From: Atopsyche davidsoni
Taxonomy: Eukaryota > Arthropoda > Insecta > Trichoptera > Hydrobiosidae
Length of the DNA stretch: 64,000 bases
NCBI GenBank assembly: GCA_022113835.1
Contig: JAILWY010000026.1
Coordinates: forward strand, 4,980,001-5,044,000
Direction: 5' to 3'
Made by a program: the position numbers and the translations under genes. Below the pieces are notes generated by a model. That model searched no databases. It worked only from the letters and a program-made list of their open reading frames with translations, and was not told the origin of the DNA. Of this stretch, positions 53,986-64,000 are shown piece after piece. The number at the start of each line of letters is the position of its first letter. Position 1 is the stretch's first letter.

Positions 53986-56900
53986 AAAGAAAAGGTTAAT
54001 AATCAACTTAATTGATAAACCAACATCGCATCGAAAACCCACATGATCAAGTTATATCTAAATGTAAACGTATTCTTATCATTTACTCTGGCATACAAAC
54101 TAAATTGAAATTAATATATTGAGCATATATAAAAACTATTTAGGACAAAAAATAGTTTTTAAAAAGTATTAAATGGCATGCTACTTGTCCTCAAAACCGT
54201 TAAGCGGAAGTTTAAAGGCTGAGTATTCAACCTGATACCAGATGCGGTCATCATATTCAAACGACTATAAACAGTGGCCTGCATCCAGAGCGCTTCCACG
54301 GCTGATGACAATCTGGGGCGCTGGTCTCCGGGCCGGGGAATGCCCGGAGTAATCTGGCGATCACCGCTCCATCCATTTCATTATTGGATTCCAGAAATAG
54401 TTTTTGTCCCTTCATACGTATCTCCGAATGCTCCGAGCGACTTGCCCCTTTTGGAGAGACGTGATTATCTGATCGGCATGTATGCATTTGTTATGAGAAC
54501 GTTGCAGTACGAATGCAAGGCAAACAGAACCGCTCCTGTATTACTGTGGAAATTTATTCTTTATTTTATTACTGCAATACAACGTCTTGTTTGCACAGGT
54601 TGAGACAAACAAATACACTTTACAAAATTATATGAGCAATATATTTACAACGTTTATTTCTAAACGGAATTCTTCAGTTAAATTCTCTCCTGATTCTCCC
54701 CCACTACAAGTAGTTTAGTTTTATGGTTATGATCATTTGATTATTTAGACATCACGTAAAAAAAATAAACTATACGAAATTAAAAGAAGTAACTGCCATG
54801 AATCTGCAAGTCGAAATATTAATACTACTCCTTATATTTTGCTGAATAATAAAACAATATGAAGCTTACTTAAATGAAGTATCTGCAGCCATAAGCTTCG
54901 ATCATTTTAACGAGCAAGAACTCACTTTTATGACCGATCGGTTTGTTTCTCTTTCGGTCTAAAATGCGCCCAGTGTATGACGCCATACAAATATGGCAAC
55001 AACCACAAATTATAATGTTTTAATCAAGATTGCTTTGAAGGGTTGGTCGGAATGCTGCAATGCCATAAAGGAGCGAACGACTCGAGAATCCTGTCACTCC
55101 TGCTCGAAAATCAGGAAATTTTAAATAATTTTTCTTCGATTTAAATTTAAACATTTATCACAAAAAAAAAACTTTCATTTTTTTCAGAATCTTTGAACAA
55201 GAAGCGCAGTACAGTTTCAATGCCTACCCTTAAATAGAAGAGCATACACTTGTTTTTTTTAATGGAGGCTTTTAATCTATCACTGATAAAAAACAATACA
55301 TAAATTAGCATAAAGCCCTTCCGCATATCTATAGACGTGGAAAATGCTGTTTTAAAAGGCTTTAGGAAGTTTAAAAAAAACGACATGGGTATGTTCGGGT
55401 TAAGAAGCAACTACCAAATCCATAGACCAACAACATGAACGCTCTTTAAAAGAGGCTTTGGACCAGGTGGGGAATAATACAAGGTGGAGAGCTCTTGGGG
55501 TAGATAATATGCGTATAACTTCAATAGAGTTGTTAAAAATTAATAATTCACAGGTGACCGCCAAATTGATTAAAACCTTCGGATATAGGACACAACACAC
55601 GCGCTCCGCCTGAGGTGCCTCTCGCCTTCACCGCAGTGTTAATTCGCCGCATCGCATTATCAATTCAGAAGAGCGACAAAGGATCAGACCGCACCACGGT
55701 CCATCGCTTATTCACAACCTCAAATGTATAATGTATAACGCATTTCATCCGTACGCCCTCGACACACCTGGTCTGAGGCTCGAGATTCGGATCTTATCTG
55801 GTGAGGTAGCCGCCGTGTATTCTCGATCATTCCATGCAGGGAGACGCGGCCCTGTGAGTTTTAAATGTTCATCAGGTATGGTAATTAAATGAATAAATCT
55901 ACCGGAATACTGGCTACTAGGTGTCGGCAAGGGCGGCCGTAGATAAAGATATACTTTATGGATTTTAACACTTGCGTTATGGTCAGAGAGTCAACAGGTA
56001 AGCGCTCAATATAAAACTCGACCGATACGATCGGTGAGATCACGTAACTGAGAAGGTTGTTTGGGTTATTAAGGTATTTTGTAGATAAAAATCGACTTTT
56101 CGTTTAGTATGAAAAGGCATTTCAAAGAGATAATTAAAAATGTCGTTAATTCAAGTTTAACTTACTAAACCATTTTTTATCAGTCGAAAGATCGATCGAA
56201 GATAAGAAAGCCGTTGAAATTATCTTGAATGCGGTATCAAAAATAAAACCGCGGTTTTAATGTTGTTTGTAGAATAATAATTAACTACTGAATATGTTGA
56301 AATTTTCGATAAAATAAATTTTTAAACAAAGCTGAATTATTATCTTCATATTTTAACAGACGACTATTTATTGCGCTCCGATTTTTTGACACAATTTTTA
56401 TCAAATTTAAAAAAAATACTTTTATACGCTAGAAACATTTATAATAATCATTGCTTTAACGTCAAATTACTTAAAATTTAAGTGCAGAAATGGAGCTGTT
56501 GAATGATTGAAAAATAATATTGCTTAGAATATTTCTGAATGTTTATGATAACTACGCGAGATGTGAGTGAGTAGCACTAGCATACTTAGAAATATCAGCT
56601 TGAACCTCAAACATTTTTAAACTTTATTTTAAGATCGCGGTCCGGCTGAATTCTACATATTTTACATGAATTAATAATAATATAAATAAAAGAAACGTAT
56701 GATCAAATAGCGTTAATGAAAATACACAGATGCAACATAATAATAATATTAATAAAAACACAGTCTGAACTAATGAAGGCGGTGGCTGAGCGTGACATTC
56801 TTCTAACATTTCTGTTCGGCTGGTAGTCAGTGGAGGACTGCTGCTTTTTGCCCCGGAGGAATGCCAAAAGTTTTACCTCATTAGAGTGAAAAATTCGCGG

Positions 56901-57853
56901 GCCGGAATGTCTCCAAATTAAAAACAAAGGTAAGCAGTCGGCGCATGTGGGAACCGCGGGTTGTCCGGAGATTTATAGCCAGGTAGGTCTCTCTGAGCCT
57001 ATCGCTAGCTCACCTGGACCGGAACTATTACAATCTAAGCAAATTTTACTTTAATGATTACAATCCAGTTTTTTTTTTACTTTTTATTAGATCTATTCGA
57101 TAAGCTGCAAAATTAACATATATTTTAGGAGATCAAAGAAAAGACAAGACAAAATCGTGCCACTGTTGACATAAATTATACTTTTGTTAATAATGAAAAT
57201 TATGCTCTTAATGAACAGGAATGTTTAAATATCAGAAAAAATATAAGCTTTTAAGTCTTAACAAAACATGATTTGTTTAAATTGTGTGGTGCTGGTATTT
57301 TTTTTTTATTACGTGTTTTTATATTTCAAGGGAATTATAACAGCATTTCAATAGGATTTATGTCATTTTAGGCAGATAGTCTATTGGGTGCTTTACTTCG
57401 AACTCATCTATCATTTTTGTTTGTGCCGCAATATACATATATAAAAATATTTTTTTTAGGTATTGCATTTATTTGCTCCATAGACATAGATGGCCTTTTT
57501 TTCTGAGACTAGAATTTGTCGCTTCCGTTACCTATCAAACTCCCAAAAACAAATTTATAAAACCCAATACTGTATACGAAGATTTGAAATTTTATTAGTT
57601 CAATAAATTCAACAAATCGTCAATGCGTAGTTGGTAAAAATATAGCAATTGTAAAATAAAAGAAAAATACAGTATTTTTTTATTAACAGCGAGAATTTCC
57701 TTTCGAGAATCCCTCGTTTACGTGGAGTTTATCTCCATTGCTTCCGCAATTTCAGGCATTAAATTCAAAGTGAAAATATATTATGAACAGTAAACCGGTA
57801 AAAACAATTAACATGACGGGCTAGTAGGCGTTGAACAAGGAAAATGCTTCCTG

Positions 57854-57880
57854 AAAAAAAAAAAAAAGAAAGAAAGAAAG
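57854..57880. repeat. poly-A and GAAA microsatellite
   Basis: A run of A (57854-57867) continues into three GAAA-type units. It could be the tail of an old retroposon, but no body or target duplication was recognised. Confidence 0.7.
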
Positions 57881-58957
57881 CGCGAAGCCATTGAAAATCT
57901 CCCTTCGGCGAGTAATTATAGGGCATTCGAAATGTGCAGTATTAATTACAAAGCCCTAGGGACCATTTACAAAAATAATATAAAAGTTTTTAAATGAAGA
58001 GAACAAGGATTTACACAAACAACCATTAAAGGTAATAAAATTGAGCTTGTAGTGTATTTCGGTAATTTATGAGAGACTAATTAGCGATGTTATGTTTAAA
58101 ATAATAAATGACTGTTACAAATTTATTAAATTTAAAATATTAAGTTCAGGAGAGACAGTTAATATCTGATAGCCTTGTTATTATTAAACCTACAAACAAG
58201 TAAAAACTATAATTATTATTTTCCAAATTCGTTATCCGTTTTAAGTTTTGTTGAATTTCAATCGCTAGGGGTAGAAGCTTTACAAAGAGCACGGACCCCG
58301 TGTCAAGGGTCACCAACTGACACAGGTGTCTCCGCGACCCAAGCTAAAACCACCAACCCTCGGGGGTTGTATTGCATAAACAACCGAAGGTCAATAACTG
58401 TTTTACGAACCCGAGCCCGAACCTAGATTATAATGATTGATGAAGAGGTTTGAAGCACATTCGTGATAATTGAAATTGTGTTAAAGGACTACTAATTTAA
58501 ATTAATGAGTTAAGGTTTATTTAAATCAAATGAATATTAAATAATTTATTTTTGACACTCAGTGTGTAATTGAGTTAAAGTTAGTTTTGTAATTTTTTTT
58601 AGTTTGTTATGTATTTCAAATACGTTATTAGTTCAAAGTGTATATTTTTAAAATTTTACTTATATATATGGTTGATTCTGAGTAACTCTCAGCAATGACG
58701 ATGGCGTTTCCAGCTACCTGTGTCTAAATATTTAATAAACTGCCGGAATAAATTTACCTGAACTTATTTAAGCACGATTGCAAGTATAATTCATCTCGAG
58801 TTGGGAGCATCCAAAGTTGAAGTATATATATTTAATTAAATACTCTCAAGTGAGCTGCTGCACGTGAAATAAAGGAAGTTTATTAATGTAGGGTATTCAA
58901 AGCAGGGTAGCGCAATAAAACAATTATAACTGTAACAATATTGATATAAAGTAATAG

Positions 58958-59010
58958 TTCAATGATGACATATGTTTACAGGTGTCATCATTGAATATGT
59001 TTTTACAGGT
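58958..59010. repeat. 13-bp-arm hairpin followed by a direct repeat of its loop
   Basis: TTCAATGATGACA (58958-58970) pairs exactly with 58983-58995 around a 12-nt loop. The loop sequence TATGTTTACAGGT (58971-58983) recurs as ATATGTTTTTACAGGT at 58995-59010. It lies within the large fng intron. Confidence 0.75.
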
Positions 59011-61254
59011 ACAACTTCTTAATTTACTTCGTCCGACACAAGAAATGTTTGCAAAAACACTTTCTACCGAGTATAAGCTGATTAAAAATTAACCTGCCGC
59101 AGAGGGGATCGGACGGGTGAGCTCTCGGCCAAGATTGAGGGTCTTGACCAATAAACTAGTGCGTCAATTTATCTCAGTGCTTGAAAGTCAGAGACCACTT
59201 CTTATCAACTTCGGTCTTCAAACAAGTCTAACGTCAAACTTTTGTCATTAATCTCTTCACATCTGTCATTTATGCGTACAAGTGCTAAGCTACCCAATAA
59301 ATATATGACACTCGTGTCCGGATTGAAACATCTCCGGCACTTGACATGTTGTAAAAAGGCAAATTATAGAAAACATGTATTGGACTTTAAACCTATATAC
59401 GTGTTATAATAAAAAATTCGCAACCGACTACGATGCAGTAAACACAACATATAGTACAAGGCAAATTCTGTAAATCCAATATTTACCTACGCCAGTTAAC
59501 ATTCCAAGTCATTACGACATTTTTGTTACAAGAATTCAACGTATAATTCAAACAAGGCTGGTGGTTTTGAGTATTATTTTTTTTATATACAGACATTCAA
59601 AGTATTATTGAATGAACTGCCCGCCTTTGGGTAAGATTTGGAGGGATGGAGGGCGAATCATCAATTAAGCATGCCTACCTTTTCTTATCTAAGAAGCAAT
59701 GGAGCCATTTTCTGATTGGACTGCCGCTTTTTATTGCACGAAAAACAACTAGGAAATAAAAGATTTAAGTTTATTACCAATACCTGGGTCCAAGTTGCTT
59801 TCTTATTACTATTTTATATACTTCTGTAATATCTCAAGAAATATACATCATTTTAGTCCCTTCAATGTCAGATCGTTTATTATTAAATTAAAAATCAAAT
59901 AGTTTTTTTAAGGCACTGGTTAAACAAACGTTTAACGCCGAAGGTGCGATTTTTTTTATTTCATTGATCAGCCTCTTTTTAAACAAAGCGCTATAAAAAT
60001 ATTCAATCAATGATATTTTATAACATTGACTCTCTGGGCTGTGATAAAGTGGAAGTTTTAATTAAAATAAAATTTACTGATATCATCAAAACTATCAATT
60101 ACTGTATTATAAAGCATGATAGGAACTAAGCTAGCACGAGGAAATCCTTTGAACTCCAACTGAGGGGGTATCAGAAGAGGTCCTGGCTCCTCGGGAGGTG
60201 CTCAGGCCGGGGGCGGGGGGCAACAGGTGCCGGTCCTGTGCCCCGGGGCGCCTCTGTGGGGTAAGGTGAGCCGGCCCTGAAAGCCAACGCTTTTCAGGAC
60301 AAAAGAGTCTTTGTGATAATAAATAAATTTGTACAGAGACACTTATTGCACCGCTTTGTGGAAGTTTCCACCTCGGTGCTTTGTTTCTTGTCCGTGTACT
60401 ACAACCTCGACAATTTTTAATAAATACAGCATATTACACGGTGTTACATGAATCTCCGCTACTACCCTTTTAATAAATTTTATCCGAGTATAACCATGAA
60501 TTTTATTTTGTGACAATATTTCAAACCTTAATGTATATTAACATTTTGTTTTTAGCGTACTGTTGAGAGTATTTTACACTATTATGTTAGAAATATTCTA
60601 GACATTTTTGTTCATTTTGGTTTTACGCTGCCTCGTGATATCGGTTAGGTAGTATTTCCCAATATATATTTTAAATAAATTATACATTGTGTAATTTTTC
60701 ATAATAGATAATGAAATAAACAGCTAATATAAGCAACATCTGTCGTATCATATATTGCTGTGTATACAGTTCCAGAATATATTTGAAAAATTAGGTCATT
60801 CAATAAATTAGACTTGGAATAAAATAAACCTATAAATTTAAGAAGGAGACACAATACAGTAGGGTCTCATAAAATATATAATAATTCTTCTTTATCACAA
60901 TTTAAAAAAAATGAAAACGTATGTGTTTGGTAAAAATAAAACTCATTTTATAATAATATGTATAGAACATGTAAGTAATGAAAAGATTCAGTAATATAAT
61001 AAAATACGGCACAATATTTTACACATAAGGCTCGACATGATTAAATAAAAACTTTTATTGGCGTATTAGATATATAAAACGACGTGTCACTTCATATGTC
61101 AATAAAACATGTTAAAATGTAGCATGATCCAAGCGCACAAAGGCGGGCCCAATTAATACCAGGATTCTTACGAACGAATAAAGCTCTCGCCTGACAATGA
61201 GCTTTTCGAGAACCCCTTGGCAGAATGTAATAAGAAAGCTTTGGGTAGACTCAC

Positions 61255-61340
61255 CTTGCCACGGGCATCATCTTTGAGGCCAGCGCCCTACTGAGGCAGA
61301 ACCCTGCGCCTCCTGTGGCGAACCAGAACGAGATCTTCTC
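61255..61340 (-). CDS. fng: fringe exon with the FATGGAGFC motif (fourth from last)
   Basis: This 86-nt exon reads from 61340 down to 61255. It starts in phase 0 after the acceptor TTTGCAG and ends two bases into a serine codon at a GTGAGT donor. It encodes 28 residues, [20 protein letters not shown] followed by ASKMMPVA. The FATGGAGFC stretch is strongly conserved in Fringe and related GT31 enzymes and lies in the catalytic domain after the DxD segment. It is a local GC-rich patch in AT-rich introns, as expected for a conserved exon. The previous exon should encode the DDD and WYLGKPS-like segment; it is not found up to 64000. Confidence 0.93.
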
Positions 61341-63135
61341 CTGCAAATAAAGCACACCTGTATTATTAACCCGTATTATTGTGAGATAAACAACAATTTA
61401 TTTAAGATATACGGTTATTTCATGAGATTAAATACAACCACTGGGTATAAAATGAGATATGCAAACATTGTGCCAGTGGCGTACTATTCACATAAATACG
61501 ACACTGAGATATATTAAATATTATTAAAGCTATTAAAACTTTGTTAATTTTTATACATTTGAGGATTACGTTCTAAAAATATTTGACAAAGTTAAAAACA
61601 ATTTTAGTATAAATTTGCTACTAAATATTTTCTACTTTGGTGAACTGCAGTTGAAAGCTCTACATCGAAAGCTTTTATCTACAGAAAACTAGCACCCAAT
61701 TTTCAAAAGCCTTATTAACAAAAACAATTGATTAAAGCAACTTGAAAATGAAGTTTTGAGATTGTTTTTAAATGAATAATTTTATTAATAATACACAATA
61801 CAGCCTATTTCTAACATTTATTAATTATATGGGAGACGTCAAAATTTAGACACAGCTACAAATAGTTCTTCCCATTTTTTTATTTCCCAAAAACTGGGAG
61901 TGTCGTAAGGTCAAAAAGAACCAGCTGATATAAAACTATTTGTTCCGTGATTTTGAAAGACGGGTCTTTTCTTAATCAAGGATATCCAACTCATCAATAA
62001 GATGAACATTCACAAATGTTCCCCTCGAGAGACGCACTCGTTGTGAGACACGAGTATTTAAGAGCAATCATCATCCTGCTCCAATTAGATGAGCCCTCCT
62101 GGGAGGTCCCACACCACGAGCCCCGTGGAATAACTCAAATCGGCGGTCACGAATACATTTATCACTTGCTTGTTAGTACTGAATGAATGCAATTACACAT
62201 TACTTTGTTTGCTAGCCGAAAAGATCGACAGCCAAATAATACTACTAATAAATCAAGAACATATATTTTCCTTGTGTTTCAGTGTTATCATCGGATTTTT
62301 TTGCATTGTATGTGGTTTTGAAATCATAGTAAGAACATTAACAACGTACTTTAAGATCTTAAATATCAACAGTGCTTAATTTACTATATGAATTCGACAA
62401 ACCATTTTGTTTTACTTCAAATACATAAAAATTCAAAGATATAGGCTACAAGGTAATTTTAAAAGTCTAATAATATTTATTAATTATATATTATTCGATA
62501 GTACACACTGAAGCTCTGTATGTATTATAGATTATACCCATGCTATTTAGTGATAAAATACTTACTTAATTTTTTTTATTTTTTCAAAAATGCACTGAAA
62601 AACCCGGAAATTCCGAATGCTTTGTATTATAATTGCGACCTTCGGATAAGTCTCGTCTGAGTCTCTGTATTTAATAAATGTAACCAAAGCACGTGTTACA
62701 GAAATCAAGCGCCCAGGTTAACTAATTTAACTCATGCCTGAGGCATCAGTAACTAAGTCACAAACGGCAGGAACTCGGAGGCACACGGATAAGCCGAGCC
62801 CCTGATGAGTAAACTTGGAGACAAAGTCTAGTCAAGCTTCGATTCAAATGTCACATGTTACAAGCGATGCTCGCTGTACAAAGGAGACAATCACGAGCGT
62901 GGCTTACACGATTTTGTTTCAATATAGACAACATTTACATATTCTATGAAACAATTTATTAAAATCTGAACATATATTTAGGATATTGTGTTCATACATT
63001 AAAAATGTGTATACTTTAAAACCTTTCATTTTTACAATTTCATATATGTTTGTTTCAAGGTACTAACGACCATATCTTTTCCTGGAGTTTTTTTGAACGA
63101 TATTGTTTGCAACGGGTTTAAATCGTGATAAAATT
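61341..63135 (-). other. part of the next upstream fringe intron
   Basis: The sequence upstream of the FATGGAGFC exon is AT-rich and contains no frame encoding the DxD-bearing segment expected in the preceding Fringe exon. That exon therefore appears to lie beyond the window. Moderately GC-rich patches occur at about 62080-62150 and 62690-62900 without recognisable content. Confidence 0.7.
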
Positions 63136-63149
63136 ATATAATCAATCGT
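63136..63149. repeat. left target-site duplication of copy 3
   Basis: ATATAATCAATCGT, perfect partner of 63444-63457. The element starts with ATGTC immediately after it. Confidence 0.8.
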
Positions 63150-63315
63150 ATGTCTATTTTTTCGATTGAACGTCAATCAAGTGCGTATTTATTAGCCATT
63201 ACGGGTTTATTTTATTATTACTAATCCCCAGGCTTACATGGCCGGTGTACGGTGTACATTGGTTCATATGTAGAGTATGATTGTAAAAAATTCTCGATTA
63301 ATGGATGTGGTTCGT

Positions 63316-63370
63316 TAGTACAATGGTCAGTACAGCGGCCATGTAAGCCTGGGGGTGTGGGTTCAAATCC
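63316..63370 (+). promoter_or_regulatory. internal Pol III A box and B box, copy 3
   Basis: TAGTACAATGG (63316-63326) is an exact A-box match and GGTTCAAATCC (63360-63370) an exact B-box match, 44 bp apart. The anticodon arm and acceptor stem are degenerate, so this is tRNA-derived and not a tRNA gene. Confidence 0.75.
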
Positions 63371-63443
63371 CACACAATTTTTCTGAGAATTTCTTTAATC
63401 ATCTTCTATGTGTGAACTAATGTGCCTAATCATATTAGTAATA

Positions 63444-63457
63444 ATATAATCAATCGT
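63444..63457. repeat. right target-site duplication of copy 3
   Basis: ATATAATCAATCGT following the terminal ATTAGTA(ATA) of the element. Its first few bases resemble the element tail, so the true duplication could be slightly shorter. Confidence 0.8.
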
Positions 63458-64000
63458 TTTATGCTCCATACGTGCATGGCCATTCGTCATATTACTAGGG
63501 GTTAGGTTAGGTTATATTTAAAAAAAAAAAAAACACTCGAAATAAAGGTACGCTATTGGCTAATTTAAAATCGATTGCATTTTGTGTAGCCGGCTTTATG
63601 GTTGTTGAGGCAAGTCTCTAAATAAGTGCAAAGCGGGTGTGTAAAAATTACGCGCCGTAATGCTATGCACAGTCGAAAGATTGAAATCTTAATTTATTAC
63701 AAGAGCCAAAAAGGTCAATCTAAAGCACTGGGGCATCCGCTCGCTGGAGCCTCTCTAATTTCTTTGGGCAGTATCGCTCATCGGCAGCCGGCTTGGGCAC
63801 TCTTCAGGGGCTAAGGGACAATCGGCCGCTGCATCGGTCCGGTTTCGCTCCCGGGGCATCAGCAGGCGCTCGTGACTGCGGCCGGCCTATCGAGATGGGC
63901 GCGTCCTGACCCCTCATACATGCATTCAGATGTACGAGATATTAAAATTCATACCCCCCTGTTGGTACGTAAGGCTTGCACTAATGCACTACGCGATGCT
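63458..64000. other. non-coding end of window, GC-rich
   Basis: After the TTAGG-like run at 63500-63514 the sequence becomes GC-rich (about 63640-63940). No frame on either strand matches Fringe or another family. It is inferred to be intron of fng. Confidence 0.5.
63500..63514. repeat. short TTAGG telomere-like run
   Basis: GGTTAGGTTAGGTTA contains about three units of the insect telomeric repeat. A related CCTAA-like run, TAACCTAATCTAACCTAATC, is at 11654-11673. Such interstitial runs are common in insect genomes. Confidence 0.6.

Larger units (their letters stand above)
40703..61254 (-). other. fringe large intron (20552 bp)
   Basis: Phase 2 intron between the FATGGAGFC and PDD exons, with GTGAGT donor and TTTTAG acceptor. 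No nested gene was recognised. It holds a composite retroposon (45450-46031), a diverged tandem duplication (42152-42540), a CRE-type palindrome (48042-48055), hairpins (53941-53985, 58958-58995) and a GAAA microsatellite (57868-57880). GC-rich islands of about 100-250 bp recur, for example near 41560-41830, 43540-43780, 46200-46500, 47830-48090, 49370-49640, 50650-50890, 52020-52150, 52920-53070, 53430-53580, 55600-55930 and 60150-60300. The islands lack sustained frames or recognised motifs. Large introns of developmental genes often carry enhancers, so the islands are candidates, by inference only. Confidence 0.8.
36953..61340 (-). other. fng: fringe gene, 3' part (four coding exons, three complete introns)
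   Basis: This is the gene span on the minus strand. The exons 61340-61255, 40702-40632, 38970-38793 and 37007-36953 join to 390 nt, which encode 129 C-terminal residues and a TAG stop. Every junction has a GT donor and an AG acceptor. The intron phases (0 before the first exon seen, then 2, 1 and 2) keep one frame throughout. The joined product carries signatures of Fringe glycosyltransferases (GT31): [25 protein letters not shown] and a C-terminal SLHCFLFPYFSFCPR. Fringe adds GlcNAc in beta-1,3 linkage to O-fucose on Notch EGF repeats in the Golgi and so tunes ligand choice. The signal anchor, stem and DxD metal-binding region are coded by upstream exons beyond position 64000. Identification comes from recognised family motifs; no search was run. 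Confidence 0.93.
63136..63457 (+). mobile_element. composite tRNA-derived retroposon, copy 3 (with 14-bp TSDs)
   Basis: Direct repeats ATATAATCAATCGT at 63136-63149 and 63444-63457 bound a 294-bp element, the simplest of the three. It has an inverted terminal block (63150-63225) starting ATGTCTATTTTTT. Then comes a short inverted piece of the core (63226-63242), which pairs with 63338-63354. A plus-strand core follows, with A box 63316-63326 and B box 63360-63370, ending CATATTAGTA. Inversion of the left part relative to the core recalls 5'-inverted LINE copies made by twin priming. It lies in an upstream fng intron, opposite to the gene's transcription. Confidence 0.8.

Noticed and set aside
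30463..64000. CRISPR array or bacterial operon
   Set aside because: The repeats are dispersed with target duplications and not regularly spaced, and the gene structure is eukaryotic.

Overview
The window is eukaryotic, AT-rich, and almost entirely non-coding. It shows no bacterial gene organisation and almost no open frame over about 130 codons. I recognise one protein-coding gene, the 3' end of fringe (fng), on the minus strand. Its residues match the C-terminal part of insect Fringe proteins, a family of Golgi beta-1,3-N-acetylglucosaminyltransferases that modify O-fucose on Notch EGF repeats. The protein match, GT-AG introns up to 20.5 kb, TTAGG-like runs and the dispersed retroposons point to an insect with a fairly large genome. 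I cannot name the order.

Layout. Positions 1-36952 lie beyond the stop codon of fng on its 3' side: the fng 3' UTR (end not resolved) and about 36 kb with no exon I can support. This part holds a large inverted repeat (24835-25204), several hairpins and short tandem repeats, and one composite retroposon (30463-31210). Positions 36953-61340 carry the last four fng coding exons: 61340-61255, 40702-40632, 38970-38793 and 37007-36953. Together they are 390 nt, giving 129 residues plus a stop, with compatible phases at every junction. They are separated by introns of 20552, 1661 and 1785 bp. The 20.5-kb intron holds a second composite retroposon (45450-46031), a diverged tandem duplication, several palindromes and many short GC-rich islands. 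Positions 61341-64000 are the next upstream intron, with a third retroposon (63136-63457). The exons for the N-terminus, stem and DxD-containing part of Fringe are outside the window.

The most unusual content is the retroposon family. Three copies are each bounded by perfect 14-16 bp target-site duplications and share the same outer termini. They carry a tRNA-like polymerase III A box and B box with a constant 44-bp offset, and all contain inverted copies of their own parts. One copy contains a perfect palindrome with 101-bp arms and a 10-nt loop. Another has 94-bp direct repeats 406 bp apart. I do not recognise the family.
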